NCBI GenBank assembly: GCA_005884005.1
Contig: VAWI01000020.1
Span: 1 to 50,186, forward strand
Direction of reading: 5' to 3'
DNA length: 50,186 bases
DNA from: Actinomycetota bacterium
GTDB lineage: Bacteria > Actinomycetota > Thermoleophilia > Gaiellales > Gaiellaceae
In this document: in pieces, positions 15,966 through 22,813 of the stretch
Position numbering within the stretch: the first letter of the stretch is position 1
How the letters are laid out: every line of letters starts with the position of its first letter
Made by a program: the position numbers and the translations under genes
Notes under the pieces: generated by a model
Told to the model about the DNA's origin: nothing
The model's database searches: none
What the model saw: only the letters and a program-made list of their open reading frames with translations

Positions 15966-16574
15966 ATGGCAAATGAAGCCGCAGGTACGACCGCGCTGAG
16001 CCGCGGTGTCTCAACACAGGAGTTACGACGCCTCGTCGAACGAGCCCAGCAGGGCGACCGGGACGCGCTCGAGGACCTCTACCTGCTCCACTTCGACCGC
16101 ATCTACAGCTACCTCCACATGAGCGTCGGCAACCGCCACGACGCCGAGGACCTGACGACGCAGGTGTTTCTGAAGATGTTGGAGTCGATCCGCAAGTTTC
16201 GCTGGCGGTCGGCGCCGTTCTCGGCCTGGCTGTTCCGAATCGCGCACAACCTCGCGATGGATCATTTCCGCGCCAACAAGCGCTGGCAGCCCGAGGAAGA
16301 GGTGCCGGAGCCCGATCCCGGTGAAGCGAGCGCAGCCGAGGAGGAGGCGTTTCAGTCGATCGGCCGCCAGAGCATGCTGGAGCTGATCCAGAAGCTCTCG
16401 CACGAGCAGCAGCAGGTGCTGACGCTGAAGTTCGTCTTCAACTTCTCGAACGCCGAAGCCGCGACGATCCTCGACAAGACCGAGGGCGCGATCAAATCAC
16501 TCCAGCACCGCGCGCTGGCCTCTCTGCACCGCCAGATCGCAACGTCTTCGGAAACGGCATCCCAGGAGCCGTAG
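15966..16574 (+). CDS. ECF-type RNA polymerase sigma factor
   Basis: A 202-residue sigma-70 family factor of the extracytoplasmic-function group. Region 2 runs from about residue 20 to 95 (LEDLYLLHFDRIYSYL, NRHDAEDLTTQVFLKML, FSAWLFRIAHNLAMDHFR). After an acidic linker, region 4 follows at about 135-190 (LSHEQQQVLTLKFVFNFSNAEAA and the recognition helix KTEGAIKSLQHRALASL). No anti-sigma factor with a zinc or membrane domain is adjacent, so its signal is unknown. The following YchF-like gene starts one base after its TAG stop, implying cotranscription. Confidence 0.88.
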   Translation: MANEAAGTTALSRGVSTQELRRLVERAQQGDRDALEDLYLLHFDRIYSYLHMSVGNRHDAEDLTTQVFLKMLESIRKFRWRSAPFSAWLFRIAHNLAMDHFRANKRWQPEEEVPEPDPGEASAAEEEAFQSIGRQSMLELIQKLSHEQQQVLTLKFVFNFSNAEAATILDKTEGAIKSLQHRALASLHRQIATSSETASQEP

Positions 16575-16575
16575 G

Positions 16576-17499
16576 CTGGCTCTCTCGGTCGGCATCGTCG
16601 GCTTGCCAAACTCGGGCAAGACGACGCTCTTCAGGGCGCTCACCCGGACCGGCGCGTCCGTGCCCGGCAGGGAGAACGTCGGCATGGCGACGATTCCCGA
16701 CGAGCGCCTCGGTCCGGTGGCGGCGGTCGAGGGCGCGAAGAAGATCACGCCTGCGGCCCTGCGGGTCGTCGACGTTCCCGGCACAGGAGCGCAGCTGCTC
16801 GGGAACCTGCGCCAGGTGGATGCGCTGCTCGCAGTCCTCGATGCGTGGTCCGGAACCCGGAATCCGGATGACGACCTCGTCACGCTTCGGCTCGAGCTCT
16901 TGATCGCGGATCGCGACCACGTCGAGCGGCGGCTAGGACGTGTGCGGAAGCAGGCGAAGTCCGGCGACGCGCAGCTTCGCGACGAGGTGCTGCAGCTCGA
17001 GTCGCTGCTCGCGCACCTCGAGGCCGAGCGGCCCCTGTCCGAGTGGCCCGGGGAGCTGCCGGCCGGACTCGAGCCGCTGACGACGAAGCCGCTGATCGAG
17101 GTACGGAACGGCCCGGGCGGCCTGGACGCGAAACTGGAAGCCGAACTCGCGGAGCTGCCGGAGGAGGAGGCGGCGGCCTTCAGGGAGGGCGCCGCGGGGG
17201 CTATCGGAGAGATCGCGCGGCGTCTGTTCGAGGCCGTCGACCTGATCTCGTTCTTCACCGCAGCTGAGAACGAGACCCGCGCGTGGCCGTTGCGCCGAGG
17301 CGAAACCGCGCTCGACGCAGCGGCGACGATCCACTCCGACATCGCGCGCGGCTTCATCCGCAGCGAGGTGATCCGCTGGAACGACCTCGTCGACGCGGGC
17401 TCGCGCGCCGAAGTCGTTAAGCGAGGCCGGCAGCGTCTCGAGGGAAAGAACTACGTCGTCGAAGACGGCGACGTGTTGAACATCCGTTTCAACGTCTAG
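16576..17499 (+). CDS. Degenerate YchF/Obg-type GTPase-like protein with CTG start
   Basis: A 307-residue relative of the ribosome-associated ATPase/GTPase YchF (about 363 residues). The P-loop GLPNSGKTT and a G3-like DVPGTG are present. The nucleotide-specificity motif normally found after TKPL (N-x-x-E) is missing and reads IEVRNGPGG, and the coiled region is shortened. The C-terminal TGS-like domain is well kept (SFFTAAENETRAW, GFIRSEVIRWNDLVDAG, LEGKNYVVEDGDVLNIRFNV). The first ATG, GTG or TTG in frame (TTG 16603) would cut into the P-loop. CTG 16576, with AGGAG 7 bases upstream, restores the first strand LALSVGIVGLPNSG. The role is unknown. Confidence 0.75.
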   Translation: MALSVGIVGLPNSGKTTLFRALTRTGASVPGRENVGMATIPDERLGPVAAVEGAKKITPAALRVVDVPGTGAQLLGNLRQVDALLAVLDAWSGTRNPDDDLVTLRLELLIADRDHVERRLGRVRKQAKSGDAQLRDEVLQLESLLAHLEAERPLSEWPGELPAGLEPLTTKPLIEVRNGPGGLDAKLEAELAELPEEEAAAFREGAAGAIGEIARRLFEAVDLISFFTAAENETRAWPLRRGETALDAAATIHSDIARGFIRSEVIRWNDLVDAGSRAEVVKRGRQRLEGKNYVVEDGDVLNIRFNV

Positions 17500-17537
17500 C
17501 AGCAGTCCCCGCCGCAGTCGCAGTCGCAACAGTTCAT
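17496..17537 (-). CDS. Cysteine-rich micropeptide, 13 residues (MNCCDCDCGGDCC)
   Basis: From ATG 17537 the minus strand encodes a 13-residue peptide with six cysteines and three aspartates, ending at TAG 17496-17498. AGGAGG at 17542-17547 (minus strand), 4 bases before the ATG, is the best ribosome site in the window. The Cys-Cys, Cys-x-Cys and terminal Cys-Cys pattern suggests soft-metal binding, as in metallothionein-like peptides. It is divergent from an ArsR-type sensor, and an inverted repeat matching the one at the arsR start lies just upstream of its ribosome site. The 3' end overlaps the last bases of the YchF-like gene. It could instead be a regulatory leader peptide, but nothing follows on that strand. 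No homologue is known to me. Confidence 0.6.
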   Translation of the reverse strand: MNCCDCDCGGDCC

Positions 17538-17550
17538 GACGCCTCCTTTC

Positions 17551-17566
17551 ATCGATAGTTGTCGAT
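17551..17566. promoter_or_regulatory. Probable ArsR operator 1 (micropeptide side)
   Basis: A perfect inverted repeat ATCGA-N6-TCGAT. It has the same 5-6-5 geometry as the site at 17598-17613, with centres 47 bp apart, and lies 3 bp from the micropeptide's AGGAGG, where bound protein would block transcription. Confidence 0.6.
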
Positions 17567-17597
17567 CAATACCGAGGGAAACGACCTTAGCTGTTAC

Positions 17598-17613
17598 ATT
17601 GATAAACGTCAAT
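17598..17613. promoter_or_regulatory. Probable ArsR operator 2, overlapping the arsR start codon
   Basis: A perfect inverted repeat ATTGA-N6-TCAAT, the kind of ATTGA/TCAAT half-sites used by ArsR/SmtB repressors. It covers the first two bases of the arsR ATG, which points to autoregulation. Confidence 0.65.
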
Positions 17614-17992
17614 GAAGAAGCTCCGCGTTCTCGAACAGCCCTGCTGCGCCCCCGGTGCGCCGCCGTTGCCCAGGAAGTCTGCTGAAGCGATCGCCGAGCG
17701 ATTCAAGGCCCTTGCCGACCCCGCCAGGGTCTCGATCGTCAATCGAATTGCCGGTCAGGGTGAGGTCTGCACCTGCCAGCTGACCGGGCCGATCGGTCTC
17801 TCACAGCCCACGGTCTCTCACCATCTGCGCGTCTTGAAGGAGGCCGGCCTGATCGAGGTGGCGCGACGACGCGGCACCTGGACCTTCTACCGGCTCGTAC
17901 CCAGTGCGATGGAGCAACTTGCCTTCGCGATCGGCGGAAGCCTGGAGCCTGGAGGCGTACTCGTCACGGACGAGCCGGCCGCGGCCGTGTGA
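17612..17992 (+). CDS. ArsR/SmtB family metal-sensing repressor
   Basis: A 126-residue winged-helix repressor. The helix-turn-helix runs through AIAERFKALADPARVSIVNRIA and LSQPTVSHHLRVLKEAGLIEVARRRGTWTFYRL. The alpha-3 metal site typical of arsenic or lead/cadmium sensors is EVCTCQL (Cys53 and Cys55), and an extra Cys-Cys pair at residues 11-12 (EQPCCAPG) could complete a three- or four-thiolate site, as in CadC-type or atypical ArsR proteins. It would release its operators on metal binding. Unusually, no arsenate reductase, arsenite efflux or P-type ATPase is nearby; the likely targets are its own gene and the divergent cysteine-rich micropeptide. Confidence 0.88.
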   Translation: MKKLRVLEQPCCAPGAPPLPRKSAEAIAERFKALADPARVSIVNRIAGQGEVCTCQLTGPIGLSQPTVSHHLRVLKEAGLIEVARRRGTWTFYRLVPSAMEQLAFAIGGSLEPGGVLVTDEPAAAV

Positions 17993-18066
17993 GCTGCGAC
18001 CGACGGAAGACGAAATAGGCCGAACGGCCCATTGCGCTCCACCCGTCGGATGACGAAAGCTGCAGC

Positions 18067-18225
18067 ATGGACCGGAACGTCGCCTTCCTCTGGATCGTCG
18101 TCCTCTTCGTCCTCGAGATCAATCACCTGAAGTGGATCTGGTGGACGTACTGGGACTGCCGCCGTTGCGGGCGGAAGAACAACCAGTGCGGCGCTTGTGG
18201 CCGCAGCTGGCTGATGATGCTCTAG
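18067..18225 (+). CDS. Tiny membrane protein with a zinc ribbon, 52 residues
   Basis: From ATG 18067 a 52-residue protein is encoded. It starts with a hydrophobic helix (AFLWIVVLFVLEI, residues 6-18), continues with an aromatic-rich HLKWIWWTYWD, and ends with a four-cysteine ribbon, Cys31-x2-Cys34 and Cys41-x2-Cys44. The arrangement suggests a membrane-anchored zinc knuckle facing the cytosol or the outside. I recognise no named family. It lies 74 bases after arsR on the same strand. Base composition and codon pattern fit a real gene, but the ribosome site is weak. The minus-strand open frame across it lacks protein-like character. Confidence 0.6.
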   Translation: MDRNVAFLWIVVLFVLEINHLKWIWWTYWDCRRCGRKNNQCGACGRSWLMML

Positions 18226-18280
18226 GCGTCGGCGTCGGACGGGGTGGGTCCGAGGCCGCCCGGCCCCAGACCCCGCCCGC

Positions 18281-18442
18281 TTACCACCAGGCTCGACGCG
18301 AACGCCCGCCTGCTCCGCCAACGAAGAAGCTGATCACGAACAGGAGCGCCGCGATGATGGCGACGATGAAGAGCCAGTGAATAGTGAAGCCCACGCCGAA
18401 CAAGATGATTGCCAGAAGCGCGAGCACGATTAGTAGCAGCAT
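18281..18442 (-). CDS. Small hydrophobic membrane protein, 53 residues
   Basis: From ATG 18442 the minus strand encodes a 53-residue protein with two hydrophobic helices (MLLLIVLALLAIILFGVGF and LFIVAIIAALLFVISFF) and a basic tail GGRSRRAWW. A strong ribosome site, GGAGGG preceded by AA, lies about 6-8 bases upstream. It resembles the small two-helix hydrophobic proteins, sometimes annotated as Lmo0937-like, common in Gram-positive bacteria, whose function is unknown. Its coding sequence ends 55 bases from the end of the zinc-ribbon gene on the other strand. Confidence 0.7.
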   Translation of the reverse strand: MLLLIVLALLAIILFGVGFTIHWLFIVAIIAALLFVISFFVGGAGGRSRRAWW

Positions 18443-18520
18443 TTTCAAGCCCTCCTTTCTTGTAGGAAGAACAACGGGAAAGGTTCCCTATCGGTTGCGC
18501 GTTAACCCGCGGGGGCCAGG

Positions 18521-18546
18521 GAAAAAGCGGCCTCGCGGGCGAGGCC
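18521..18546 (-). terminator. Rho-independent terminator after the EamA gene
   Basis: Read on the minus strand, a perfect 7-bp stem GGCCTCG/CGAGGCC (18546-18529) is followed by GCTTTTT. It lies directly after the stop codon of the EamA transporter at 18547. Confidence 0.85.
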
Positions 18547-19374
18547 TCAGCCGGCCGAGATCAGGACAATCCCGGCCAAAGCAAGGGCGATCCCGAGCTC
18601 TTGCGAGCGGTGCACCCGCTCGTGCAGGACGGCTCGCGCGAGCAGCACCGTGACGACCGGATAGAGCGAGGCGAGAATCGAGACGACGCTCACGATGCCC
18701 TTCGCCGACGCGGCTGCGAAGAAGACGTTGCCGCCGGTGTCGAGGACGCCGATCGAGGCGAGAACCGGCAGATCGGTTCGTTTCGCACCGGGAGGCCGTA
18801 GGGCGAGCCAGGCGGCCGCGATGATCGTCGTCGAGGTGAGCCGGAAAACGAAGGCGGCCCAGAGAAAGTCTCCGTGGCTCGCCGCGTGCATCGGGATGTA
18901 GTAAGCGCCGAAGGCGAGCATTGCGATCGCGGCCCAGCCGACGCCTGCGGCAAGCCGGGCTGCTTCCGGCTTGCGCTCGAAGGAGGCGAGCACGACTCCG
19001 ATCAGCGCCGCGGCGAAGCCGAGCTCCTGGTAGCCGCTCGGGTGGTCGCCGCGGGCCAGTCCCCAGATGACCGGGATCGCCGCGCCCGCGCCGGCGATCG
19101 GGGCCACGATGCTGAGTGCGCCCGCGGCCATTCCTCGGTAGAACGCGATCAGGCCCGTCGTCCCGAGCACCGCGGCCAGGCACGCCCAGAGGACTGCCGA
19201 GCCGGGCGGTCCCTGGCCGCGGACGGCGACCCAGACTGCGAGGAGCGTCAGGCCGATCGGTTGGGCGACGATCAGGACGGCGACGGGGTTCAGCGTTCTG
19301 CTCTTGAGACCGCCGAAGAAGTCTCCGACTCCCCACGACGCCGCGGCCGCCAGGGCAAGCGCCGCCGCGAACAA
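18547..19374 (-). CDS. EamA/DMT superfamily transporter
   Basis: A 275-residue membrane protein with about ten hydrophobic helices forming two repeats of the EamA domain (the second starts near residue 145, VGWAAIAMLAFGAYYIPM). The opening FAAALALAAAASWGVGDFFGG is typical, and so is PVVTVLLARAVLHERVHRSQELGIALALAGIVLI at the end. Such proteins export metabolites or amino acids; the substrate is not evident. The start is TTG 19374, directly against the stop of the HD-domain gene (0 bases between), so the two form an operon that ends at the terminator at 18521. Confidence 0.82.
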   Translation of the reverse strand: MFAAALALAAAASWGVGDFFGGLKSRTLNPVAVLIVAQPIGLTLLAVWVAVRGQGPPGSAVLWACLAAVLGTTGLIAFYRGMAAGALSIVAPIAGAGAAIPVIWGLARGDHPSGYQELGFAAALIGVVLASFERKPEAARLAAGVGWAAIAMLAFGAYYIPMHAASHGDFLWAAFVFRLTSTTIIAAAWLALRPPGAKRTDLPVLASIGVLDTGGNVFFAAASAKGIVSVVSILASLYPVVTVLLARAVLHERVHRSQELGIALALAGIVLISAG

Positions 19375-20205
19375 CTACTCCACAGGCCGGGTGGCCGCGA
19401 CCGCGTCGAGCTGGTTTGCGTGGTAGAGCACCGCCGCCTCGGCGGTTTTGGCCGAGCGCAGGTCGTGATGAACAGCGACCGCGTGCAGGAGCTCGGCCCG
19501 AACTTCAGCCTCGAGCGCTGGGGCCCGGTCCTCGATCAGCCGTAAGCCAAGGTGAACGTGGCCGAGAAGGCGGCCCTCCTCCGTTTGCCGAAAGCTGGGA
19601 GGCGGGCCCAGCTCGCGGGCGCGGCCGAGATCGTGCAATAGCGCTGCCGCGAGTAGAAGATCGCTGCGCAGCCGCGGATGGAGCTGCGCCGTCTCGCGGC
19701 AGATCGTCGCGACGCCGACCGTATGCTCGAGGAGGCCGCCGGCGTAGCCGTGATGGCCGTCGGGAGCCGCGGGCAGCGAGCGTAACGACGTGCGAAGCGC
19801 GTCGTCCCCGAGCAGCCGCCCAACCGTCGCCTGCAGCCCAGGATGTGCGATCTCGCCGGCCAGGAACTCGAGGAAGCCGTCGAGCTCGTCGGCGTCCCGC
19901 CGCAAGGCGGGGGTGAGGGCAGCCGGATCCTCGTCCGGAGCCGCCTCGAGCGAGCGCACCTCGAGCTGCAACCTGTCGCGGAACCGCTCTACCCGGCCGA
20001 GCACGCGCACCGCGTCGCCTTCGGCGAAGCGGCTATCGAGCAAGTCGACGTCGTTCCAGACACGTGCTTCGATCCGGCCGCTCGCGTCGACGAGCTCGAG
20101 CGCGAGGTAGGAGGAGCCGTTGCGCGTGCGCAGGCGCTGCTTCCGCGCGACCGCGTAGGTGCCCTCGACCACGCGTTCCTCCGCCAGCTGGGCGATCGCG
20201 CTCAC
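19375..20205 (-). CDS. OB-fold/HD-domain protein, YhaM-like 3'-5' exonuclease
   Basis: A 276-residue protein combining an N-terminal OB fold (residues about 8-85: GTYAVARKQRLRTRNGSSYLALEL, RVLGRVERFRDRLQLEVRSL) with an HD phosphohydrolase domain. The HD metal residues are visible in HHGYAGGLLEHT (near residue 150) and AALLHDLGRA (near residue 188), with VAVHHDLR later on. This is the layout of YhaM, a 3'-5' exoribonuclease that also degrades DNA. GTG 20205 has TAGACT 6 bases upstream on its strand. It is the first gene of a two-gene operon with the EamA transporter and is divergent from the DUF1015 gene. Confidence 0.82.
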   Translation of the reverse strand: MSAIAQLAEERVVEGTYAVARKQRLRTRNGSSYLALELVDASGRIEARVWNDVDLLDSRFAEGDAVRVLGRVERFRDRLQLEVRSLEAAPDEDPAALTPALRRDADELDGFLEFLAGEIAHPGLQATVGRLLGDDALRTSLRSLPAAPDGHHGYAGGLLEHTVGVATICRETAQLHPRLRSDLLLAAALLHDLGRARELGPPPSFRQTEEGRLLGHVHLGLRLIEDRAPALEAEVRAELLHAVAVHHDLRSAKTAEAAVLYHANQLDAVAATRPVE

Positions 20206-20211
20206 GCCGGG

Positions 20212-20217
20212 AGTCTA
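20212..20217 (-). promoter_or_regulatory. -10 box of a probable leaderless promoter for the HD-domain gene
   Basis: TAGACT on the minus strand lies 6 bases before the GTG at 20205. The divergent DUF1015 gene has a TAGCGT (20235-20240) 9 bases before its ATG. Confidence 0.5.
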
Positions 20218-20249
20218 GGTCCACAGGCGGCTGGTAGCGTCCCCGCGCG

Positions 20250-21281
20250 ATGGCCCAGATTCGGCCCTTTCGGGCGCTTCGCTACTCGCCCGCAGCGGAC
20301 CCGCTCGAGCGGCTCGTCGCGCCGCCCTACGACGTGATCTCGGCAGAGGAGCGCCGGCATTATCTGGCGCTCGACCCCCACAACGTCGTCCACCTGACGT
20401 TGCCGGAGTCGGAGGAGCAGGCCGCGCGCGAGCTGCGCGAGTGGCGGGCCGAGGGCGTGCTCGAGCGTGAGGCCGAGCCGGGGGTATGGGCGCTCTCGCA
20501 GACCTACACCGGCCCGGACGGGATCGAGCGGACGCGTAACGGTCTGGTCGTCACCGTGCGGCTCGAGCCTTACGAGAACCGCGTCGTCCTTCCGCACGAG
20601 CGCACGCACGCTGGGCCGAAGGAGGGTCGCCTGCGTCTCCTGCGCGCAACGCGGACTCAGCTCGAGCCGATCTTCCTGCTCCACGACGGCGAGCCGGTCG
20701 AGCTTTCGGGGCTGGAGCCGGATCTCGCGGTGGGGGGCGACCGGCTCTGGCGTGTCGAAGACGACCCTGCCGAGCGGTTCGCCGATGCACAGCTCCTGAT
20801 CGCCGACGGCCACCACCGCTACGAGACCGCGCTCGCGTTCCACGAGGAGGACGGCACCGAGGCGAGCGCGTGGATGATGGTCGTGCTCGTTTCGACCCGT
20901 GAGCAGGGATTGACGATCTTCCCGACCCACCGGCTCGCCCAGTCGGTCGACGGCGTGCGCGGGACGCCGATCGACGAGCCCGGCGACGAGCTGCCCGGGG
21001 TCGTCCTCTATCGCGCCGGCGCCTACGAGCTGCTCGAGGGCAACGGGCTCGACGTCGAGGTCGTGGATGCGCTAGGGCCGCAAGGAGTCACCTACACAGC
21101 GCAGCGGGACGAGGCGGTGGCGACCGTCGACCGCGGTGAGGCTGAAGCCGCGTTCCTGCTCCGGCCGACGCGGATCGAGGATGTGTTCGCGCGCGCGCGC
21201 GAGGGCCGCGTGCTGCCTCAGAAGACGACCTTCTTCTTCCCCAAGCTCACCTCGGGCCTTCTCTTCCAGCCGCTTGACTGA
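20250..21281 (+). CDS. DUF1015 family protein
   Basis: A 343-residue protein with the DUF1015 hallmarks: IRPFRALRYSP at the start, VAPPYDVISAEER near residue 23, NVVHLTLPE near 45, the central IADGHHRYETAL near residue 187 and the final PQKTTFFFPKLTSGLLF. The GHHRYETA motif resembles a kinase-like active site, and an archaeal relative of this superfamily phosphorylates serine. The activity here is unknown. It starts a run of overlapping plus-strand genes (DUF1015, IMPase, DUF72). Confidence 0.82.
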   Translation: MAQIRPFRALRYSPAADPLERLVAPPYDVISAEERRHYLALDPHNVVHLTLPESEEQAARELREWRAEGVLEREAEPGVWALSQTYTGPDGIERTRNGLVVTVRLEPYENRVVLPHERTHAGPKEGRLRLLRATRTQLEPIFLLHDGEPVELSGLEPDLAVGGDRLWRVEDDPAERFADAQLLIADGHHRYETALAFHEEDGTEASAWMMVVLVSTREQGLTIFPTHRLAQSVDGVRGTPIDEPGDELPGVVLYRAGAYELLEGNGLDVEVVDALGPQGVTYTAQRDEAVATVDRGEAEAAFLLRPTRIEDVFARAREGRVLPQKTTFFFPKLTSGLLFQPLD

Positions 21282-22071
21282 CTGGCTCGCGACTTGCCGC
21301 GCCGCCGTCGAGGACGTGCGTGGGGTACTCGCCGAGCTGCCGACACGTGTCGAGCGGGAGCCGGTCGTCGGAGCCGGAAAGGGCGGCGATGACACCGTCG
21401 CGATCGATGCCGCGGCCGAAGATGCAATCGTCCGCCGGCTCGAGGCCATCGGCGCCGATTTCACGCTGATCTCCGAGGAGCTTGGGGAGCGAGCGTTCGG
21501 CTCCGGCGGCCCGACGCACGTGATCGTCGATCCGATCGACGGCTCGCTGAACGCCAAGCGCGGGATCCCGTTCTTCGCGCTTTCGCTCGCGGTGGCCGAG
21601 GGCGCGACCCTGGACGACGTCCACTTCGGCTACGTCTACGACTTCGGCACCGGCGAGGAGTGGACGGCCGAGCGCGGCGCCGGGGCCTACCTGGGGGGCG
21701 TGCCCCTTGGCGCGGTCAAGCCGAAGGACGAGATCGAGATCCTTTCCTTCGAGGCGACGCTGACGTCCTCGGTCGCCGAGAAGGCCGCTCAGATGGTCGG
21801 AATCGCCTACCGCCTGCGGATCATGGGCTCGCTTGCGCTCTCGCTCTGCCACCTCGCGGCCGGCCGTGTGGACGCGGTCTGCTCGCTGAAGGGTGCGCGT
21901 TCCGTCGACATCGCCGCCGCGCAGCTGCTCGTGCGCGAGTGCGGGCTCGCAATCGACCTGCCGGAGGCGCCGCCGTTCGGGAGGGCGCCGCTGGACACCG
22001 AAGGACGTTCACGCGTCGTCGCGGCGGGCACACCGGAGCTGTGCAGGGAGCTGTTTGCGGCGCTGAGTTGA
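21274..22071 (+). CDS. Inositol monophosphatase family protein
   Basis: A 265-residue magnesium-dependent phosphatase of the IMPase/FBPase fold. The metal motifs are ISEELGE (near residue 69), DPIDGSLNAKRGIPFFALSLAV (near residue 88) and the final SVDIAAAQLLV (near residue 210, in place of the usual W-D-x-A). Substrates in this family include inositol phosphate, fructose bisphosphate and PAP. TTG 21274 overlaps the DUF1015 end by 8 bases and is the only reasonable start; the frame upstream is a shadow of DUF1015. Confidence 0.82.
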   Translation: MTDWLATCRAAVEDVRGVLAELPTRVEREPVVGAGKGGDDTVAIDAAAEDAIVRRLEAIGADFTLISEELGERAFGSGGPTHVIVDPIDGSLNAKRGIPFFALSLAVAEGATLDDVHFGYVYDFGTGEEWTAERGAGAYLGGVPLGAVKPKDEIEILSFEATLTSSVAEKAAQMVGIAYRLRIMGSLALSLCHLAAGRVDAVCSLKGARSVDIAAAQLLVRECGLAIDLPEAPPFGRAPLDTEGRSRVVAAGTPELCRELFAALS

Positions 22072-22799
22072 AGCACGTCAGAGTCGGCTGCAGCGGCTGG
22101 AACTACGACCATTGGCGGAACGGCGTGTTCTACCCGCCGCGTTGCCCGGCTCGGCTGTGGCTCGAGTACTACGCACGCCACTTCGACACCGTTGAGGTGA
22201 ACGCGACCTTCTACCGGTTGCCGAAGCGCGAGGTGGTCGCGAACTGGGTCCGCAGCAGCCCCCCGGGCTTCCTGTTCGCGGTCAAGATGAGCCGCTACAT
22301 CACTCACGTCAAGCGGCTGCTGGACCTCGAGGACGGGGTTTGCACCTTCTACGACCGGATCGAGCCGCTCGTGCGCTCGCCGAAGCTGGGGCCGGTGCTC
22401 TGGCAGTTGCCAGGAAACTTCCGGCGCGACGACGGGCGTCTCGCGGGTGCGCTCGCGAAGCTGCCCTCTGGCCGCCACTGCTTCGAGTTTCGTCACGAGA
22501 GCTGGTTCGTACCGGAGGTCTACGACCTGCTGCGCGCTCACGGCGCCGCGCTCGTGATCGGTGACCATCCGCAGCGTCCGTTCCAGACCCATGAGCTGAC
22601 CGCGGACTGGACGTTCATCCGCTTCCATTCGGGCTCGCGCGGCCGGCGCGGCAACTACTCCCAATCCGAGCTCGAGGAGTGGGCGCAGCGGATCGACGGC
22701 TGGCGTCGCGAGGCGGACGTGTTCGCGTACTTCAACAACGACTGGGAAGGTTTTGCGATCAAGAACGCGTTGTGGTTGAGGCAGCGCTTGGGCGTTTAG
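22068..22799 (+). CDS. DUF72 family protein (YecE-like TIM barrel)
   Basis: A 243-residue DUF72 protein: VRVGCSGWNYDHWRNGVFYPP at the start, FDTVEVNATFYRLP near residue 40, FLFAVKMSRYITHVKRL near 70, FEFRHESWF near 140 and the final DVFAYFNNDWEGFAIKNA, all family landmarks. The biochemical role of the family is unknown. TTG 22068 overlaps the IMPase stop, continuing the coupled series. Its own stop codon is followed at once by the TAGGCT box of the mrp gene. Confidence 0.83.
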   Translation: MKHVRVGCSGWNYDHWRNGVFYPPRCPARLWLEYYARHFDTVEVNATFYRLPKREVVANWVRSSPPGFLFAVKMSRYITHVKRLLDLEDGVCTFYDRIEPLVRSPKLGPVLWQLPGNFRRDDGRLAGALAKLPSGRHCFEFRHESWFVPEVYDLLRAHGAALVIGDHPQRPFQTHELTADWTFIRFHSGSRGRRGNYSQSELEEWAQRIDGWRREADVFAYFNNDWEGFAIKNALWLRQRLGV

Positions 22800-22800
22800 C

Positions 22801-22806
22801 TAGGCT
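22801..22806 (+). promoter_or_regulatory. -10 box of a probable leaderless promoter for mrp
   Basis: TAGGCT lies 7 bases before the GTG at 22814, one base after the DUF72 stop codon. Confidence 0.45.
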
Positions 22807-22813
22807 CGTCGGA

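Noticed and set aside
17887-18321. A minus-strand frame over the end of arsR and the zinc-ribbon gene
   Set aside because: The composition is Val/Pro/Glu/Arg-rich without motifs, and it conflicts with the plus-strand Cys4 ribbon gene, which has a coherent membrane helix.
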